DNA from: Oscillospiraceae bacterium
GTDB lineage: Bacteria > Bacillota > Clostridia > Oscillospirales > Oscillospiraceae
Reading direction: 5' to 3'
Length of the DNA stretch: 64,000 nt
NCBI GenBank assembly: GCA_015067885.1
Contig: SVLO01000005.1
Coordinates: forward strand, 51,192-115,191
Position 1 is the stretch's first letter; each line of letters opens with the position of its first letter. A model generated the notes under the pieces. That model searched no databases. It had not been told where the DNA came from and worked only from the letters and a program-made list of their open reading frames with translations. The position numbers and the translations under genes are program-made. Below, one piece after another: positions 47,345 through 54,516 of the stretch.

Positions 47345-48061
47345 TCAGACGTACTGCTCCACAAACTCAACGATGGGGGTGGGGTCCTTCAGGCTGTGGG
47401 GGTGGTGGCCGGTCATGGACTTCTCAATGACCTTGATGGTGCCGCCGTGGGCCTTATAGTAGTCCTCCAGCACCTTGCCGTTCTCGTGATAGGGCACCAC
47501 CACGTCGGCGTCGCCGTAGAGCATGATAATGGGGATATTGTGCTCAATCAGCTTGTCCAGGTGGTCGATGGGGCTGCCACGGAAAGCCACCACGGTGGAC
47601 TTGTTGAAGCCGTAGGCGCTGACCATCTCGTTCCACATACCGGCGCTGAATTCCGCGTCGCCCAGACCGGCCAGGCTCAGGATGTTCAGGGCGGGGGCGT
47701 CGATGTACATAACGGGCACCAGCTCGGGGTACATCTGGGCCAGGCGGGTGGCCTGCAGACCGCCGCAGCTCATGCCGGCGGGGATGACCTTCTCACTGCA
47801 GTTGAGCTTCTCGGCCATGGCGCGGACGAAGCGGGCCATCTGATGGATGGTGTGGTCGGGGGCCCAGCGGTTGGCGTGGGTGATGTTGATGACGTGGTAG
47901 CCGCGGCGCAGCATAGCCTGTTCAAAGTCAGGGAAGGCGTCCAGATACTCGGTCTTGAGCACCATCTTGCCGTTGGGCGCTACCGTGGGGTACAGAACGG
48001 TAGCCAGCTGGTCTTCAAAGGTAAATTCCTCACCCTTAAACTCTTTCCAAATTTCGTGCAT
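47345..48061 (-). CDS. Alpha/beta hydrolase, third of three tandem paralogues
   Basis: A 238-residue serine hydrolase-fold protein. The nucleophile elbow is GMSCGGLQA near residue 95, the acid is in YGDADVVVP and the histidine in GHHPH near residue 220. No signal peptide. It shares most of its length with the two genes upstream, for example FKGEEFTFEDQLATVLYP and SPIDHLDKLIEHNIPI. Substrate unknown; an esterase or peptidase is likely. It lies 33 bases before ruvB. Confidence 0.85.
   Translation of the reverse strand: MHEIWKEFKGEEFTFEDQLATVLYPTVAPNGKMVLKTEYLDAFPDFEQAMLRRGYHVINITHANRWAPDHTIHQMARFVRAMAEKLNCSEKVIPAGMSCGGLQATRLAQMYPELVPVMYIDAPALNILSLAGLGDAEFSAGMWNEMVSAYGFNKSTVVAFRGSPIDHLDKLIEHNIPIIMLYGDADVVVPYHENGKVLEDYYKAHGGTIKVIEKSMTGHHPHSLKDPTPIVEFVEQYV
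47457..47488. repeat. Direct repeat shared by the hydrolase paralogues (copy in gene 3)
   Basis: 32 bases identical to 48209-48240, and 26 of them identical to about 48944-48969 in the first hydrolase gene. They encode the ENGKVLEDYY segment near the C-terminus. Such identity at the DNA level suggests recent duplication or gene conversion. Confidence 0.8.
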
Positions 48062-48096
48062 GATAATTCTCCTCTTTTTCTGCTTATTTCAGTTTA

Positions 48097-48816
48097 TCAA
48101 ACAAACTGTTCCACAAATTCAACGATGGGGGCGGGGTCGTCCAGACCGTGGGGGTGGTGGCCGCAACCCGCCTTGCCAAAGACGGCCAGCTTGCCGCCGT
48201 GGGCCTTGTAGTAGTCCTCCAGCACCTTGCCGTTCTCGTGGTAGGGCACCACAGTGTCGCTGTCGCCGTAGACCATGACCACGGGGATGTCCAGCTTCAT
48301 GAACTCGTCCAGATGGTCGATGGGGCTGTCCCGGTAGATGAGAATGCTGGACTCGGTAAAGTTACAGATGCGGCTCAAGTTGCGCCATAGCGCCTCGTCC
48401 CGCTCCGCATCGCCGAAGCCGGCCAAACTCAGCAGGTTCAGCACCGGCGCATCCAAGTAAGCCACAGAAACCAGTTCCGGATACAACAGCGCAAACCGGA
48501 ACGCCTGCAGACCGCCGGCGCTGACACCGGAGAGAATGCACTTCTCGCTGGCGCCCAGCTTCGCCGCTATTTCACGGACGAAGCGGGCCATCTGATGGAT
48601 GTGCTCGTACTCGGCATAGTAGTTGGGATGGGTCACGTTAATAACGTAGTAGCCGCGACGGAGCATGGCCTGCTCAAAGTTGGGGAAGGCGCCCAAATAC
48701 TCGGTGCGGAATACAATCTTGCCATTGGGGGTACCGTCGGGGTACAGAACGGTGGCCGTCTGGTCCTCAAACTGGAACTCCTCGCCCTTGAAGGCACTGA
48801 AACAGGCGTCAATCAT
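48097..48816 (-). CDS. Alpha/beta hydrolase, second of three tandem paralogues
   Basis: A 239-residue paralogue with nucleophile elbow GVSAGGLQAF, acid in YGDSDTVVP and histidine in GHHPHGLDD. It differs from its neighbours mainly in the middle (CNFTESSILIYRDSPIDHLD). The C-terminal 40 residues are almost identical to the other two. All catalytic residues are intact. It starts 15 bases after the first paralogue, with GGAGAACGTGAG upstream. Confidence 0.85.
   Translation of the reverse strand: MIDACFSAFKGEEFQFEDQTATVLYPDGTPNGKIVFRTEYLGAFPNFEQAMLRRGYYVINVTHPNYYAEYEHIHQMARFVREIAAKLGASEKCILSGVSAGGLQAFRFALLYPELVSVAYLDAPVLNLLSLAGFGDAERDEALWRNLSRICNFTESSILIYRDSPIDHLDEFMKLDIPVVMVYGDSDTVVPYHENGKVLEDYYKAHGGKLAVFGKAGCGHHPHGLDDPAPIVEFVEQFV
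48209..48240. repeat. Direct repeat shared by the hydrolase paralogues (copy in gene 2)
   Basis: Second copy of the 32-base repeat described at 47457-47488, in the same codon positions of the second hydrolase gene. Confidence 0.8.
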
Positions 48817-48831
48817 CTCACGTTCTCCTTT

Positions 48832-49551
48832 TTACACAAACTGCTCCACAAACTCCACAATGGGAGTGGGATCGTCCAAGCCGTGGGGGTGGTGGCCAAC
48901 CATGGACTTCTCAATGACCTTCAGGGTGCCGTTGTGGGCGCGGTAGTAGTCCTCCAGCACCTTGCCGTTTTCACAGTAGGGCGCGATGACGTCGGCGTTG
49001 CCGTAGACCATGATGATGGGGATGTTGTTGGCGATCAGCTTGTCAAGATGGTCAATAGGGCTGTCCCGGTGGTTGATGAGGGTAATGCGGTCAAAGCCAT
49101 AACCGTTGACCAGCTCCTGCCACACGTGTGGCGGCACTTCCCGCTGACCAAGACCCGCAAGGCTCAACAGGTTCAGACCCGGCGCGTCCAGATACAGCAC
49201 CGCGGCCAACTCCGGGTGATAGGCCGCAAGCTTTGCCGACATAGTGCCTCCTGCACTCATGCCCACCATAATGCACCGCTTGTCTGCGTTCAGCTTTTGG
49301 GCCACATATTCGACAAACCGAGCGGTCAACTCCACACAGTCGGCGGGAGCATAGCGGTTGCGGTGGGACACGTTGATAACGTAGTAACCCCGCTCCAGCA
49401 TCATCCGCTCGAACTTGGGGAACGCGTCCCGGTACTCCCCTTTCAGCACCAATCTGCCCCTGGGGGTGATGTTGGGGTAGATGATGGTGCCAACTTGGTC
49501 CTCGAAGGGGAATTCCTCGACTCGGAAGCCTTCCCAAACGTTTTCACTCAT
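48832..49551 (-). CDS. Alpha/beta hydrolase, first of three tandem paralogues
   Basis: A 239-residue paralogue with nucleophile elbow GMSAGGTMSA, acid in YGNADVIAP (asparagine next to it instead of aspartate) and histidine in GHHPHGLDD. The N-terminal half is the most diverged of the three (FRVEEFPFEDQVGTIIYP). It follows ruvA by 20 bases and is probably transcribed with ruvC-ruvA. Confidence 0.85.
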   Translation of the reverse strand: MSENVWEGFRVEEFPFEDQVGTIIYPNITPRGRLVLKGEYRDAFPKFERMMLERGYYVINVSHRNRYAPADCVELTARFVEYVAQKLNADKRCIMVGMSAGGTMSAKLAAYHPELAAVLYLDAPGLNLLSLAGLGQREVPPHVWQELVNGYGFDRITLINHRDSPIDHLDKLIANNIPIIMVYGNADVIAPYCENGKVLEDYYRAHNGTLKVIEKSMVGHHPHGLDDPTPIVEFVEQFV

Positions 49552-49571
49552 GATATGACTTCCTCTCTTTT

Positions 49572-50180
49572 TCAGGCCTTCATCATGGCCTTCAACGCCT
49601 GTTTGATGATCTGCTCCAGGGTCAGGTTCTCCATATCGATACCGCGCAGGGCGGCGGCACTTTCCGCCGCGGAGTAACCCAGCACCGCCAGGGCCGCCGT
49701 GGCCTCGGACAGCTTGTTCTCGGGAATGACGGTGACGCCGGTGCCGGCGTAGCTCTCCCCGCCGACGGAAAAGGACTGCTCCTTGGCCAGTTTGTCCTTC
49801 AGCTCCAAAATCACCCGCTGGGCGATTTTTTTACCGATGCCGGGGGCGATGGTCAGCGCCTTCTCATCCCCGGTGATAATGGACAGGGCCAGGTTGGCCG
49901 GGGTGCTGGCGGACAGGATGGACAGAGCCGCCTTGGGTCCCACGCCGGACACGCCCAGCAGCAGGCGGAACAGGTTCAGTTCGTCCTGACCGGCGAAGCC
50001 GAACAGCTCCACCCCATCCTCCCGGACGTTCAGGTGGGTGAACAGCACGCCCTTCTCCCCCTGTTTCAGGGCGGAAAGCGTTGTGGTGGTGGTCATGCAG
50101 GCGTAGCCAACGCCGCCGCAGTCGATGACCGCCAGGTTGGGGCCAATATGCGCAACGGTCCCGGACAGGTAGTAAAACAT
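49572..50180 (-). CDS. ruvA: Holliday junction DNA-binding protein RuvA
   Basis: A 202-residue protein that starts MFYYLSGTVAHIGPNLAVI (OB fold), has helix-hairpin-helix motifs (LLGVSGVGPKAALSIL and IAPGIGKKIAQRVI), and a C-terminal domain that binds RuvB. It lies 12 bases after ruvC. Confidence 0.96.
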   Translation of the reverse strand: MFYYLSGTVAHIGPNLAVIDCGGVGYACMTTTTTLSALKQGEKGVLFTHLNVREDGVELFGFAGQDELNLFRLLLGVSGVGPKAALSILSASTPANLALSIITGDEKALTIAPGIGKKIAQRVILELKDKLAKEQSFSVGGESYAGTGVTVIPENKLSEATAALAVLGYSAAESAAALRGIDMENLTLEQIIKQALKAMMKA

Positions 50181-50192
50181 AGTCGTTACCTC

Positions 50193-50714
50193 TTACGTGG
50201 TGTTGTATTTATTGGGGTCAAAGGTCCGCTCGGTGTTCAGCAGCGAGGTGGCCGCCCGACCGTGGCAGATGGCAAGGGCCAGGGCGTCCGCCGCATCATC
50301 GGGCTTTGGAATCTCTTTCATCCCAAGCAGCCGCTGGGTCATCAGCTGAACCTGCCGTTTCTCGGCCCCGCCGTAGCCCACCACCGCCTGCTTGACCTGC
50401 ATAGGGGTGTACTCAAACACCGGCACGCCGGCCTTTTCCGCCGAAAGCAGGATGACACCGCGGCCATGGGCCACCGAAATACCGGTGGTGATGTTCTTGG
50501 TGAAGAACAGCTCCTCCACCGCCATCTCGTCCGGTTTGAACCGAGTCAGCAGCTCGTCCATGTCCCGGGAAATCTGTAAAAGCCGCCGGGACAGCGGGAT
50601 GCCCGCCGGGGTGGTGATCACACCGTATTGCAACAGGGTGTTTTTGCCCCGCTCAGCACGGATCAGGCCGAAACCAATGGTGGCAACACCGGGGTCGATG
50701 CCCAAAATGACCAT
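50193..50714 (-). CDS. ruvC: Holliday junction endonuclease RuvC
   Basis: A 173-residue resolvase. The catalytic acidic residues lie in LGIDPGVATIGFG, AVEELFF and the KPDDAADALALA segment. Length is normal. It heads the row ruvC-ruvA-(three hydrolases)-ruvB-glmM and has its own promoter facing the GNAT-RidA gene. Confidence 0.96.
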   Translation of the reverse strand: MVILGIDPGVATIGFGLIRAERGKNTLLQYGVITTPAGIPLSRRLLQISRDMDELLTRFKPDEMAVEELFFTKNITTGISVAHGRGVILLSAEKAGVPVFEYTPMQVKQAVVGYGGAEKRQVQLMTQRLLGMKEIPKPDDAADALALAICHGRAATSLLNTERTFDPNKYNTT

Positions 50715-50742
50715 ACTCCCACCCCTTACCTAATAATAAAAA

Positions 50743-50771
50743 ATTTTACCACACTTCCCTCTCCCACGCAA
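50743..50771 (-). promoter_or_regulatory. Sigma-A-type promoter for ruvC
   Basis: On the minus strand TTGCGT (50766-50771) and TAAAAT (50743-50748) have a 17-base spacer, about 25 bases before the ruvC start. Confidence 0.62.
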
Positions 50772-50792
50772 GGAAAAAATACACCCGCAGCC

Positions 50793-50821
50793 TTGAATAA
50801 CACTTGGTTGTGTGGTATGCT
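50793..50821 (+). promoter_or_regulatory. Sigma-A-type promoter for the GNAT-RidA gene
   Basis: TTGAAT (50793-50798) and TATGCT (50816-50821) have a 17-base spacer. The start point near 50828 leaves a leader of about 24 bases with GGGAG. Confidence 0.62.
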
Positions 50822-50851
50822 GTTTTTACACTTTTTCCGGGAGTTGATACT

Positions 50852-51763
50852 ATGTTCCGTGAGGCGACCGCCGCCGATTTGGACGGCGTTTGGGCCATCT
50901 ACGATGCCATTCTGACCGGTGAAGAAACCGGCCGCACCCATGTTGGCTGGGTCCGCGGCATCTACCCCACCCCCGACCTGTTCCGCGCCAGCCTGGACGA
51001 GGGCGTTCTGTTTGTCTGCGAGCTGGACGGTATGATCGCCGCCGCTGCCCGCATCAATCAGGTGCAGGCGGAGGAGTATTCCCGCGCCCCCTGGACCATT
51101 CTTGCCTCACCGGAGCGGGTCATGGTGCTGCACACCATGGCTGTTCACCCCACTATGCAGGGCCGTGGCATTGCCACCGGCTTTGTTCGGTTTTACGAGC
51201 AATATGCCGCCCGGTGTGGTTGCACCTGTCTGCGGTTGGACACCAATTTCACCAACACGCCCGGCCGCGCCCTTTACCCCAAGCTGGGCTACCATGAGGT
51301 TGGCGTGGTCCCCTGCACCTTCAACGGTATCGAGGGCGTGGATCTGCTGTGTTATGAAAAGTCCATTCGAAAGGATGCTGTCGATATGAAAACCATTGTC
51401 ACTGCCGAGCAAGCCCCCGCCGCCCTGGGTCCCTACTCCCACGCGGTCGCTGTTGGCGACCTGTTGTACACCTCCGGCCAAATCGGCCTTGATCCCGCCA
51501 CCGGTAAGTTGGCCGGTGACGATATTCAGACGCAGACCAAGCAGGTGCTGCGCAATTTGGAGCGGGTACTGACCGCCAACAACATGACGTTTGACCACGT
51601 AGTGAAAACTACGGTGTTCCTGACCGACCTTGCCGATTTTGCCACAGTCAACGACATTTACGCCACCCATTTCCCCTCCAATCCCCCGGCCCGGTCCTGC
51701 GTGCAGGTGGCCGCCCTCCCCGCCGGCGCCCGCATTGAAATCGAACTGGTCGCCGCACGATAA
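50852..51763 (+). CDS. Fused GNAT acetyltransferase and RidA-family protein
   Basis: A single 303-codon frame with two domains. Residues 1-175 are a GNAT N-acetyltransferase (acetyl-CoA loop MAVHPTMQGRGIATGFVRF, LYPKLGYHEVG). Residues 179-303 are a complete RidA protein (MKTIVTAEQAPAALGPYSHA, LYTSGQIGLDP, RSCVQVAALPAGARIEIE) including the arginine that binds the substrate carboxylate. RidA hydrolyses reactive enamine/imine intermediates from PLP enzymes. An internal ATG at 51386 with AAAGGA about 10 bases upstream could also give free RidA. It is followed by a strong bidirectional terminator. Confidence 0.88.
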   Translation: MFREATAADLDGVWAIYDAILTGEETGRTHVGWVRGIYPTPDLFRASLDEGVLFVCELDGMIAAAARINQVQAEEYSRAPWTILASPERVMVLHTMAVHPTMQGRGIATGFVRFYEQYAARCGCTCLRLDTNFTNTPGRALYPKLGYHEVGVVPCTFNGIEGVDLLCYEKSIRKDAVDMKTIVTAEQAPAALGPYSHAVAVGDLLYTSGQIGLDPATGKLAGDDIQTQTKQVLRNLERVLTANNMTFDHVVKTTVFLTDLADFATVNDIYATHFPSNPPARSCVQVAALPAGARIEIELVAAR

Positions 51764-51771
51764 GCAGAAAC

Positions 51772-51805
51772 AAAAATCCCGGACTGGAGTCAGTCCGGGA
51801 TTTTT
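51772..51805. terminator. Bidirectional terminator
   Basis: AAAAATCCCGGACT (51772-51785) pairs with AGTCCGGGATTTTT (51792-51805). It serves the GNAT-RidA gene (+) and xerD (-), whose stop codon it touches. Confidence 0.93.
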
Positions 51806-52683
51806 CACGCCCTGGGATGGGCGCGGTTATAAACGTTTTTGATCTTTTGATTGACCAGCTGGGAGTAAATCTGGGTGGAAGAAATATCAGCGTGACCCAG
51901 CATCTCTTGAATGGAGTGCAAGTCGGCGCCATTCTCCAGCAGATGGGCGGCGAAGGAGTGACGCAGGGTATGAGGCGTGATCTCCGTGGTAATGCCGGCC
52001 TTCTCCTGGTAGTATTTGACCAACTTCCAGAACCCCTGACGGGACATGGGTTCACCCGTCATGTTGACAAACAGCACGCGCTGATTGTTGTCTTCGATCA
52101 ACTGGGGGCGAACTTTTCGAATGTAGTTGCGCAACGCCTGCACAGCAGCAGGATAGAGCGGGATCACCCGTTCCTTCCCCTTGGCACTGCAGCGGAGAAA
52201 ACCGCCATCCAAATTGACATCGTCCAACTCAAGACTGATCAATTCACTGACCCGGATGCCGGTGGCGTACAGCAGCTCCAACATGGCACGATCACGCACA
52301 CCCTTAATATCTGCGCTGCTGGGTTGTGCTAAAAACAGTTCCACTTCCTTGCCGGACAGAATTTGGGGCAGCTTGCGCTCCACCTTGGCTGTGGCAACGC
52401 TGCGGGCAGGATTTCCGCCGGCATATCCGGTCTTCTGCAAACAGGTATAAAAGGACTTGATCGAGGCCATTGCCCGGGTAACCGTAGCAGCCGACTTGCC
52501 CATATTGACCAGACTATCACAATAACGCTCCACATCCGCGTGGATCACTTCGGTCAGCGGAATCCGCAGTTTTGCCATCCCGGCAGCAAATTGCTGCACG
52601 TCTCGCATATACGAGCTGATCGTGTTGGCAGAAGCCTTCTTTTCAGTTTTCAAATATTGCTCGTATACCAGCAACAGATCCAT
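51805..52683 (-). CDS. xerD: Site-specific tyrosine recombinase XerD
   Basis: A 292-residue recombinase for resolving chromosome dimers at dif. Catalytic residues: GIRVSELISLE, the lysine in SAKGKERVIPL, PHTLRHSFAAHL, MLGHADISST and QIYSQL. Length and the N-terminal domain match XerD. It follows spoIIM by 19 bases, as in B. subtilis, where spoIIM is next to ripX (xerD). Confidence 0.95.
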   Translation of the reverse strand: MDLLLVYEQYLKTEKKASANTISSYMRDVQQFAAGMAKLRIPLTEVIHADVERYCDSLVNMGKSAATVTRAMASIKSFYTCLQKTGYAGGNPARSVATAKVERKLPQILSGKEVELFLAQPSSADIKGVRDRAMLELLYATGIRVSELISLELDDVNLDGGFLRCSAKGKERVIPLYPAAVQALRNYIRKVRPQLIEDNNQRVLFVNMTGEPMSRQGFWKLVKYYQEKAGITTEITPHTLRHSFAAHLLENGADLHSIQEMLGHADISSTQIYSQLVNQKIKNVYNRAHPRA

Positions 52684-52702
52684 GGTTTACTTCCATCTTT
52701 CT

Positions 52703-53314
52703 CTAAATAATTACGCGTATCAAAGCTGGGACCAGCAGGCACTCAACCACGACACACCCAAGCACTGCGCAGCCGCACAGCCCGCAATTCAGCCAGTAGC
52801 GTCCGGTTGCAGCCGCCAAGGGATAGCGTCCGTCACCGGTCACGCGCCGCAACAGGCCATACGCGCCGGTGAGTCCGGTCACGCCAAGGTCCAAAAGTGC
52901 AGGCAACCACAGCAGCGCCGAAACACCAAACAGGCACAGCCCCAACAAAAGGCCGGACACGCCCATCACCCGATACAGCGCCGCCACCGCATAGCTCAGA
53001 CAAAAGCCACGCACAGCAAACAGCACCGGCAAACCGATCACGCCGATTGCAGTCAGACCGAGCAGAAACGCCGCCAGTGGAACTTGAACCAATTGCCACA
53101 GAACCGGTAAAAACGACACCGGTTCACCACCTTGCTTCAAAGCCGCAACATACTCATCCAGCATATTCAGCAAGGTTCCGCTGTCTTCGGGCGCAAGCGA
53201 CCCTGCCACCATACAACCGGCAATACTCCCCGTTAAGAACAACCCACCGAGTAACCCCAGCGCCGCCGACCTTCCGGACAGTAAGTTCACCCGCCATCTG
53301 CGTGGTTTTTTCAT
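52703..53314 (-). CDS. spoIIM: Stage II sporulation protein M
   Basis: A 203-residue integral membrane protein with five hydrophobic segments (for example SAALGLLGGLFLTGSIAGCM and VLGCVVVECLLVPALIRVI). SpoIIM is part of the SpoIID-SpoIIM-SpoIIP complex that drives engulfment. The start at 53314 (MKKPRRWRVNLLSG) is chosen by alignment and a GAGGTGAGGG ribosome site; the frame is open further upstream. A long SpoIID-like gene is nearby at 56.7-58.5 kb. Confidence 0.88.
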   Translation of the reverse strand: MKKPRRWRVNLLSGRSAALGLLGGLFLTGSIAGCMVAGSLAPEDSGTLLNMLDEYVAALKQGGEPVSFLPVLWQLVQVPLAAFLLGLTAIGVIGLPVLFAVRGFCLSYAVAALYRVMGVSGLLLGLCLFGVSALLWLPALLDLGVTGLTGAYGLLRRVTGDGRYPLAAATGRYWLNCGLCGCAVLGCVVVECLLVPALIRVII

Positions 53315-53426
53315 CGCCCTCACCTCGCAGCATTCTATGAAACAGGCGAAAAAAATAGACCACCCGGCATACCGTCTGTGACAGACGCCGAATCGGCTTA
53401 GGTCAAACATTCAGCTTTCTACATAC

Positions 53427-53455
53427 ACTATACCCGTAACCTACGACCAAATCAA
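53427..53455 (-). promoter_or_regulatory. Promoter upstream of spoIIM-xerD
   Basis: On the minus strand TTGATT (53450-53455) and TATAGT (53427-53432) have a 17-base spacer, a sigma-A-like arrangement. A sigma-E promoter would be expected for spoIIM but no good match was found. Confidence 0.6.
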
Positions 53456-53469
53456 GCACTTTTTGAGGA

Positions 53470-53554
53470 TTATGTAAATTTTGTCGTTTATGTCAATACT
53501 TTATGTCAACAGTATTATGTCAACCCTCAGAGAGGTGTCGCACTTTTATGTTTT
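53470..53554. repeat. Cluster of TTATGT(C)AA direct repeats
   Basis: TTATGTCAA occurs at 53488-53496, 53501-53509 and 53515-53523 (period 13 and 14), flanked by the weaker copies TTATGTAAA at 53470-53478 and TTATGTTTT at 53546-53554. All are in the same orientation. On the minus strand they read TTGACATAA. The core resembles the XerD half of Firmicutes dif sites (TTATGTAAACT). Confidence 0.75.
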
Positions 53555-53650
53555 CCAAAATCAACATGAGGTTGTCACAGCAATTCCTCGCCCCAAAATA
53601 TAGGCCGCCTTGCCGTTTTATATTACTTTTCGTATAATTACTTCCTGTAA

Positions 53651-54073
53651 TCATCGTTTGCTTCGGCTCTTCCCTTTTCCAACGGCAGATAACACCCCTG
53701 CCAGCATACCGCCCAAAAAGCACCCAAGACACGCCCCTCTCATCTCCCCTGCCCCACCGACACCGCCAAGACAGAGCGCCCCCACCGTCAATTGGATCAA
53801 CAACGCCGCCACTCCCACTCCGACTCCCACAAGCAGTTTTCCGCACCCACAGCGCCCGGCCGCAAACAAGCCGCCAATCAGGGTACCAAGCACACAGGCA
53901 GCAATGACGTATCCACCCTCCGCTCCCCAGGCAAGCACCCCCATTACCTTCAGCCCGGCAGTCAGCGCTAAAAACGCAACGGCACTCACCACAGCCAGCG
54001 CCCCACCTTTGGTCACCTCTGTCACAGTCCGCAGCCAAAACTGCTCCTGCTTTTTCTCACGCTTTACAGACAT
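53651..54073 (-). CDS. TIGR04086 family membrane protein
   Basis: A 140-residue protein with four hydrophobic helices, rich in Gly and Ala (CVLGTLIGGLFAAGRCGCG, GACLGCFLGGMLAGVLSAVG), preceded by a basic N-terminus (MSVKREKKQEQFWLRT). This is the TIGR04086 pattern, common next to yajC in Clostridia. Function unknown. The ribosome site lies in the 3' arm of a hairpin just upstream (see that feature). Confidence 0.85.
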   Translation of the reverse strand: MSVKREKKQEQFWLRTVTEVTKGGALAVVSAVAFLALTAGLKVMGVLAWGAEGGYVIAACVLGTLIGGLFAAGRCGCGKLLVGVGVGVAALLIQLTVGALCLGGVGGAGEMRGACLGCFLGGMLAGVLSAVGKGKSRSKR

Positions 54074-54078
54074 AAAAA

Positions 54079-54112
54079 CACCCCCTGTGCAACAACTGTA
54101 TGCACAGGGGGT
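54079..54112 (-). terminator. Hairpin between yajC and the TIGR04086 gene (terminator or RBS-sequestering)
   Basis: On the minus strand ACCCCCTGTGCA and TGCACAGGGGGT form a 12-bp stem with a 9-base loop, followed by GTTTTT and then the ATG of the TIGR04086 gene. The GGGGG of the 3' arm is the only ribosome-binding site of that gene. Confidence 0.75.
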
Positions 54113-54134
54113 ATGTTTTATGATTTATACACGA

Positions 54135-54428
54135 TCACTTGGCGGCAGCGGTGGTCTCGGTACCCTTGGAAGACACAGCCCACTTGGTAAACTCAATGCG
54201 TACACGGTCGGCACCGGTTTCGATCACAATGGTGTTCTCCTTCACCGCGCAAATAGTACCCACAACGCCGCCGATGGTGGTGATCACATCACCCACAACC
54301 AAAGAATTGCGCATCTGCTCGGCAGCCTTGCGCTTTTTGTTCTCCGGACGGATCATAAAGAAATACATGGCGCCGAACAGCACCACCATCAACAAAATAG
54401 AACCAATACTTCCTCCAGGCACGTTCAT
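54135..54428 (-). CDS. yajC: Preprotein translocase subunit YajC
   Basis: A 97-residue single-membrane-span protein (IGSILLMVVLFGAMYFFMI) with the YajC domain RPENKKRKAAEQMRNSLVVG and GDVITTIGGVVGTICAV. It is an auxiliary subunit of SecDF. The start is uncertain: the ATG at 54428 is only 2 bases from GGAGG, while a GTG at 54422 is 8 bases away. The tgt-yajC order is conserved widely in bacteria. Confidence 0.93.
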   Translation of the reverse strand: MNVPGGSIGSILLMVVLFGAMYFFMIRPENKKRKAAEQMRNSLVVGDVITTIGGVVGTICAVKENTIVIETGADRVRIEFTKWAVSSKGTETTAAAK

Positions 54429-54516
54429 TTCCTCCAATAACTCATAATTTGATTACATCTTCGATGCACATGACATTATAGCGGCATTTAACCGGTTTGG
54501 CAAGACCTATTTTTTA

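Larger units (their letters stand above)
53315..53650. other. Intergenic region with promoter and TTATGT repeats
   Basis: A 336-base stretch with no gene. It holds the spoIIM promoter (53427-53455) and, farther upstream, the repeat cluster at 53470-53554. The part next to the TIGR04086 gene (53560-53650) is AT-rich with no clear hairpin. Confidence 0.7.

Noticed and set aside
45920..48211. A 763-codon open frame on the plus strand
   Set aside because: It is antisense to glmM, ruvB and a hydrolase, all with full motifs; composition is that of a shadow frame in GC-rich DNA.
47345..49000. CRISPR-like repeats
   Set aside because: The repeated stretches are coding parts of three paralogous genes about 740-750 bases apart, not short repeats with spacers.
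53457..53480. Possible dif site next to spoIIM-xerD
   Set aside because: TTATGTAAATT resembles the XerD arm, but the XerC arm is poor and the 6-base centre is missing; total length is 23 instead of 28.
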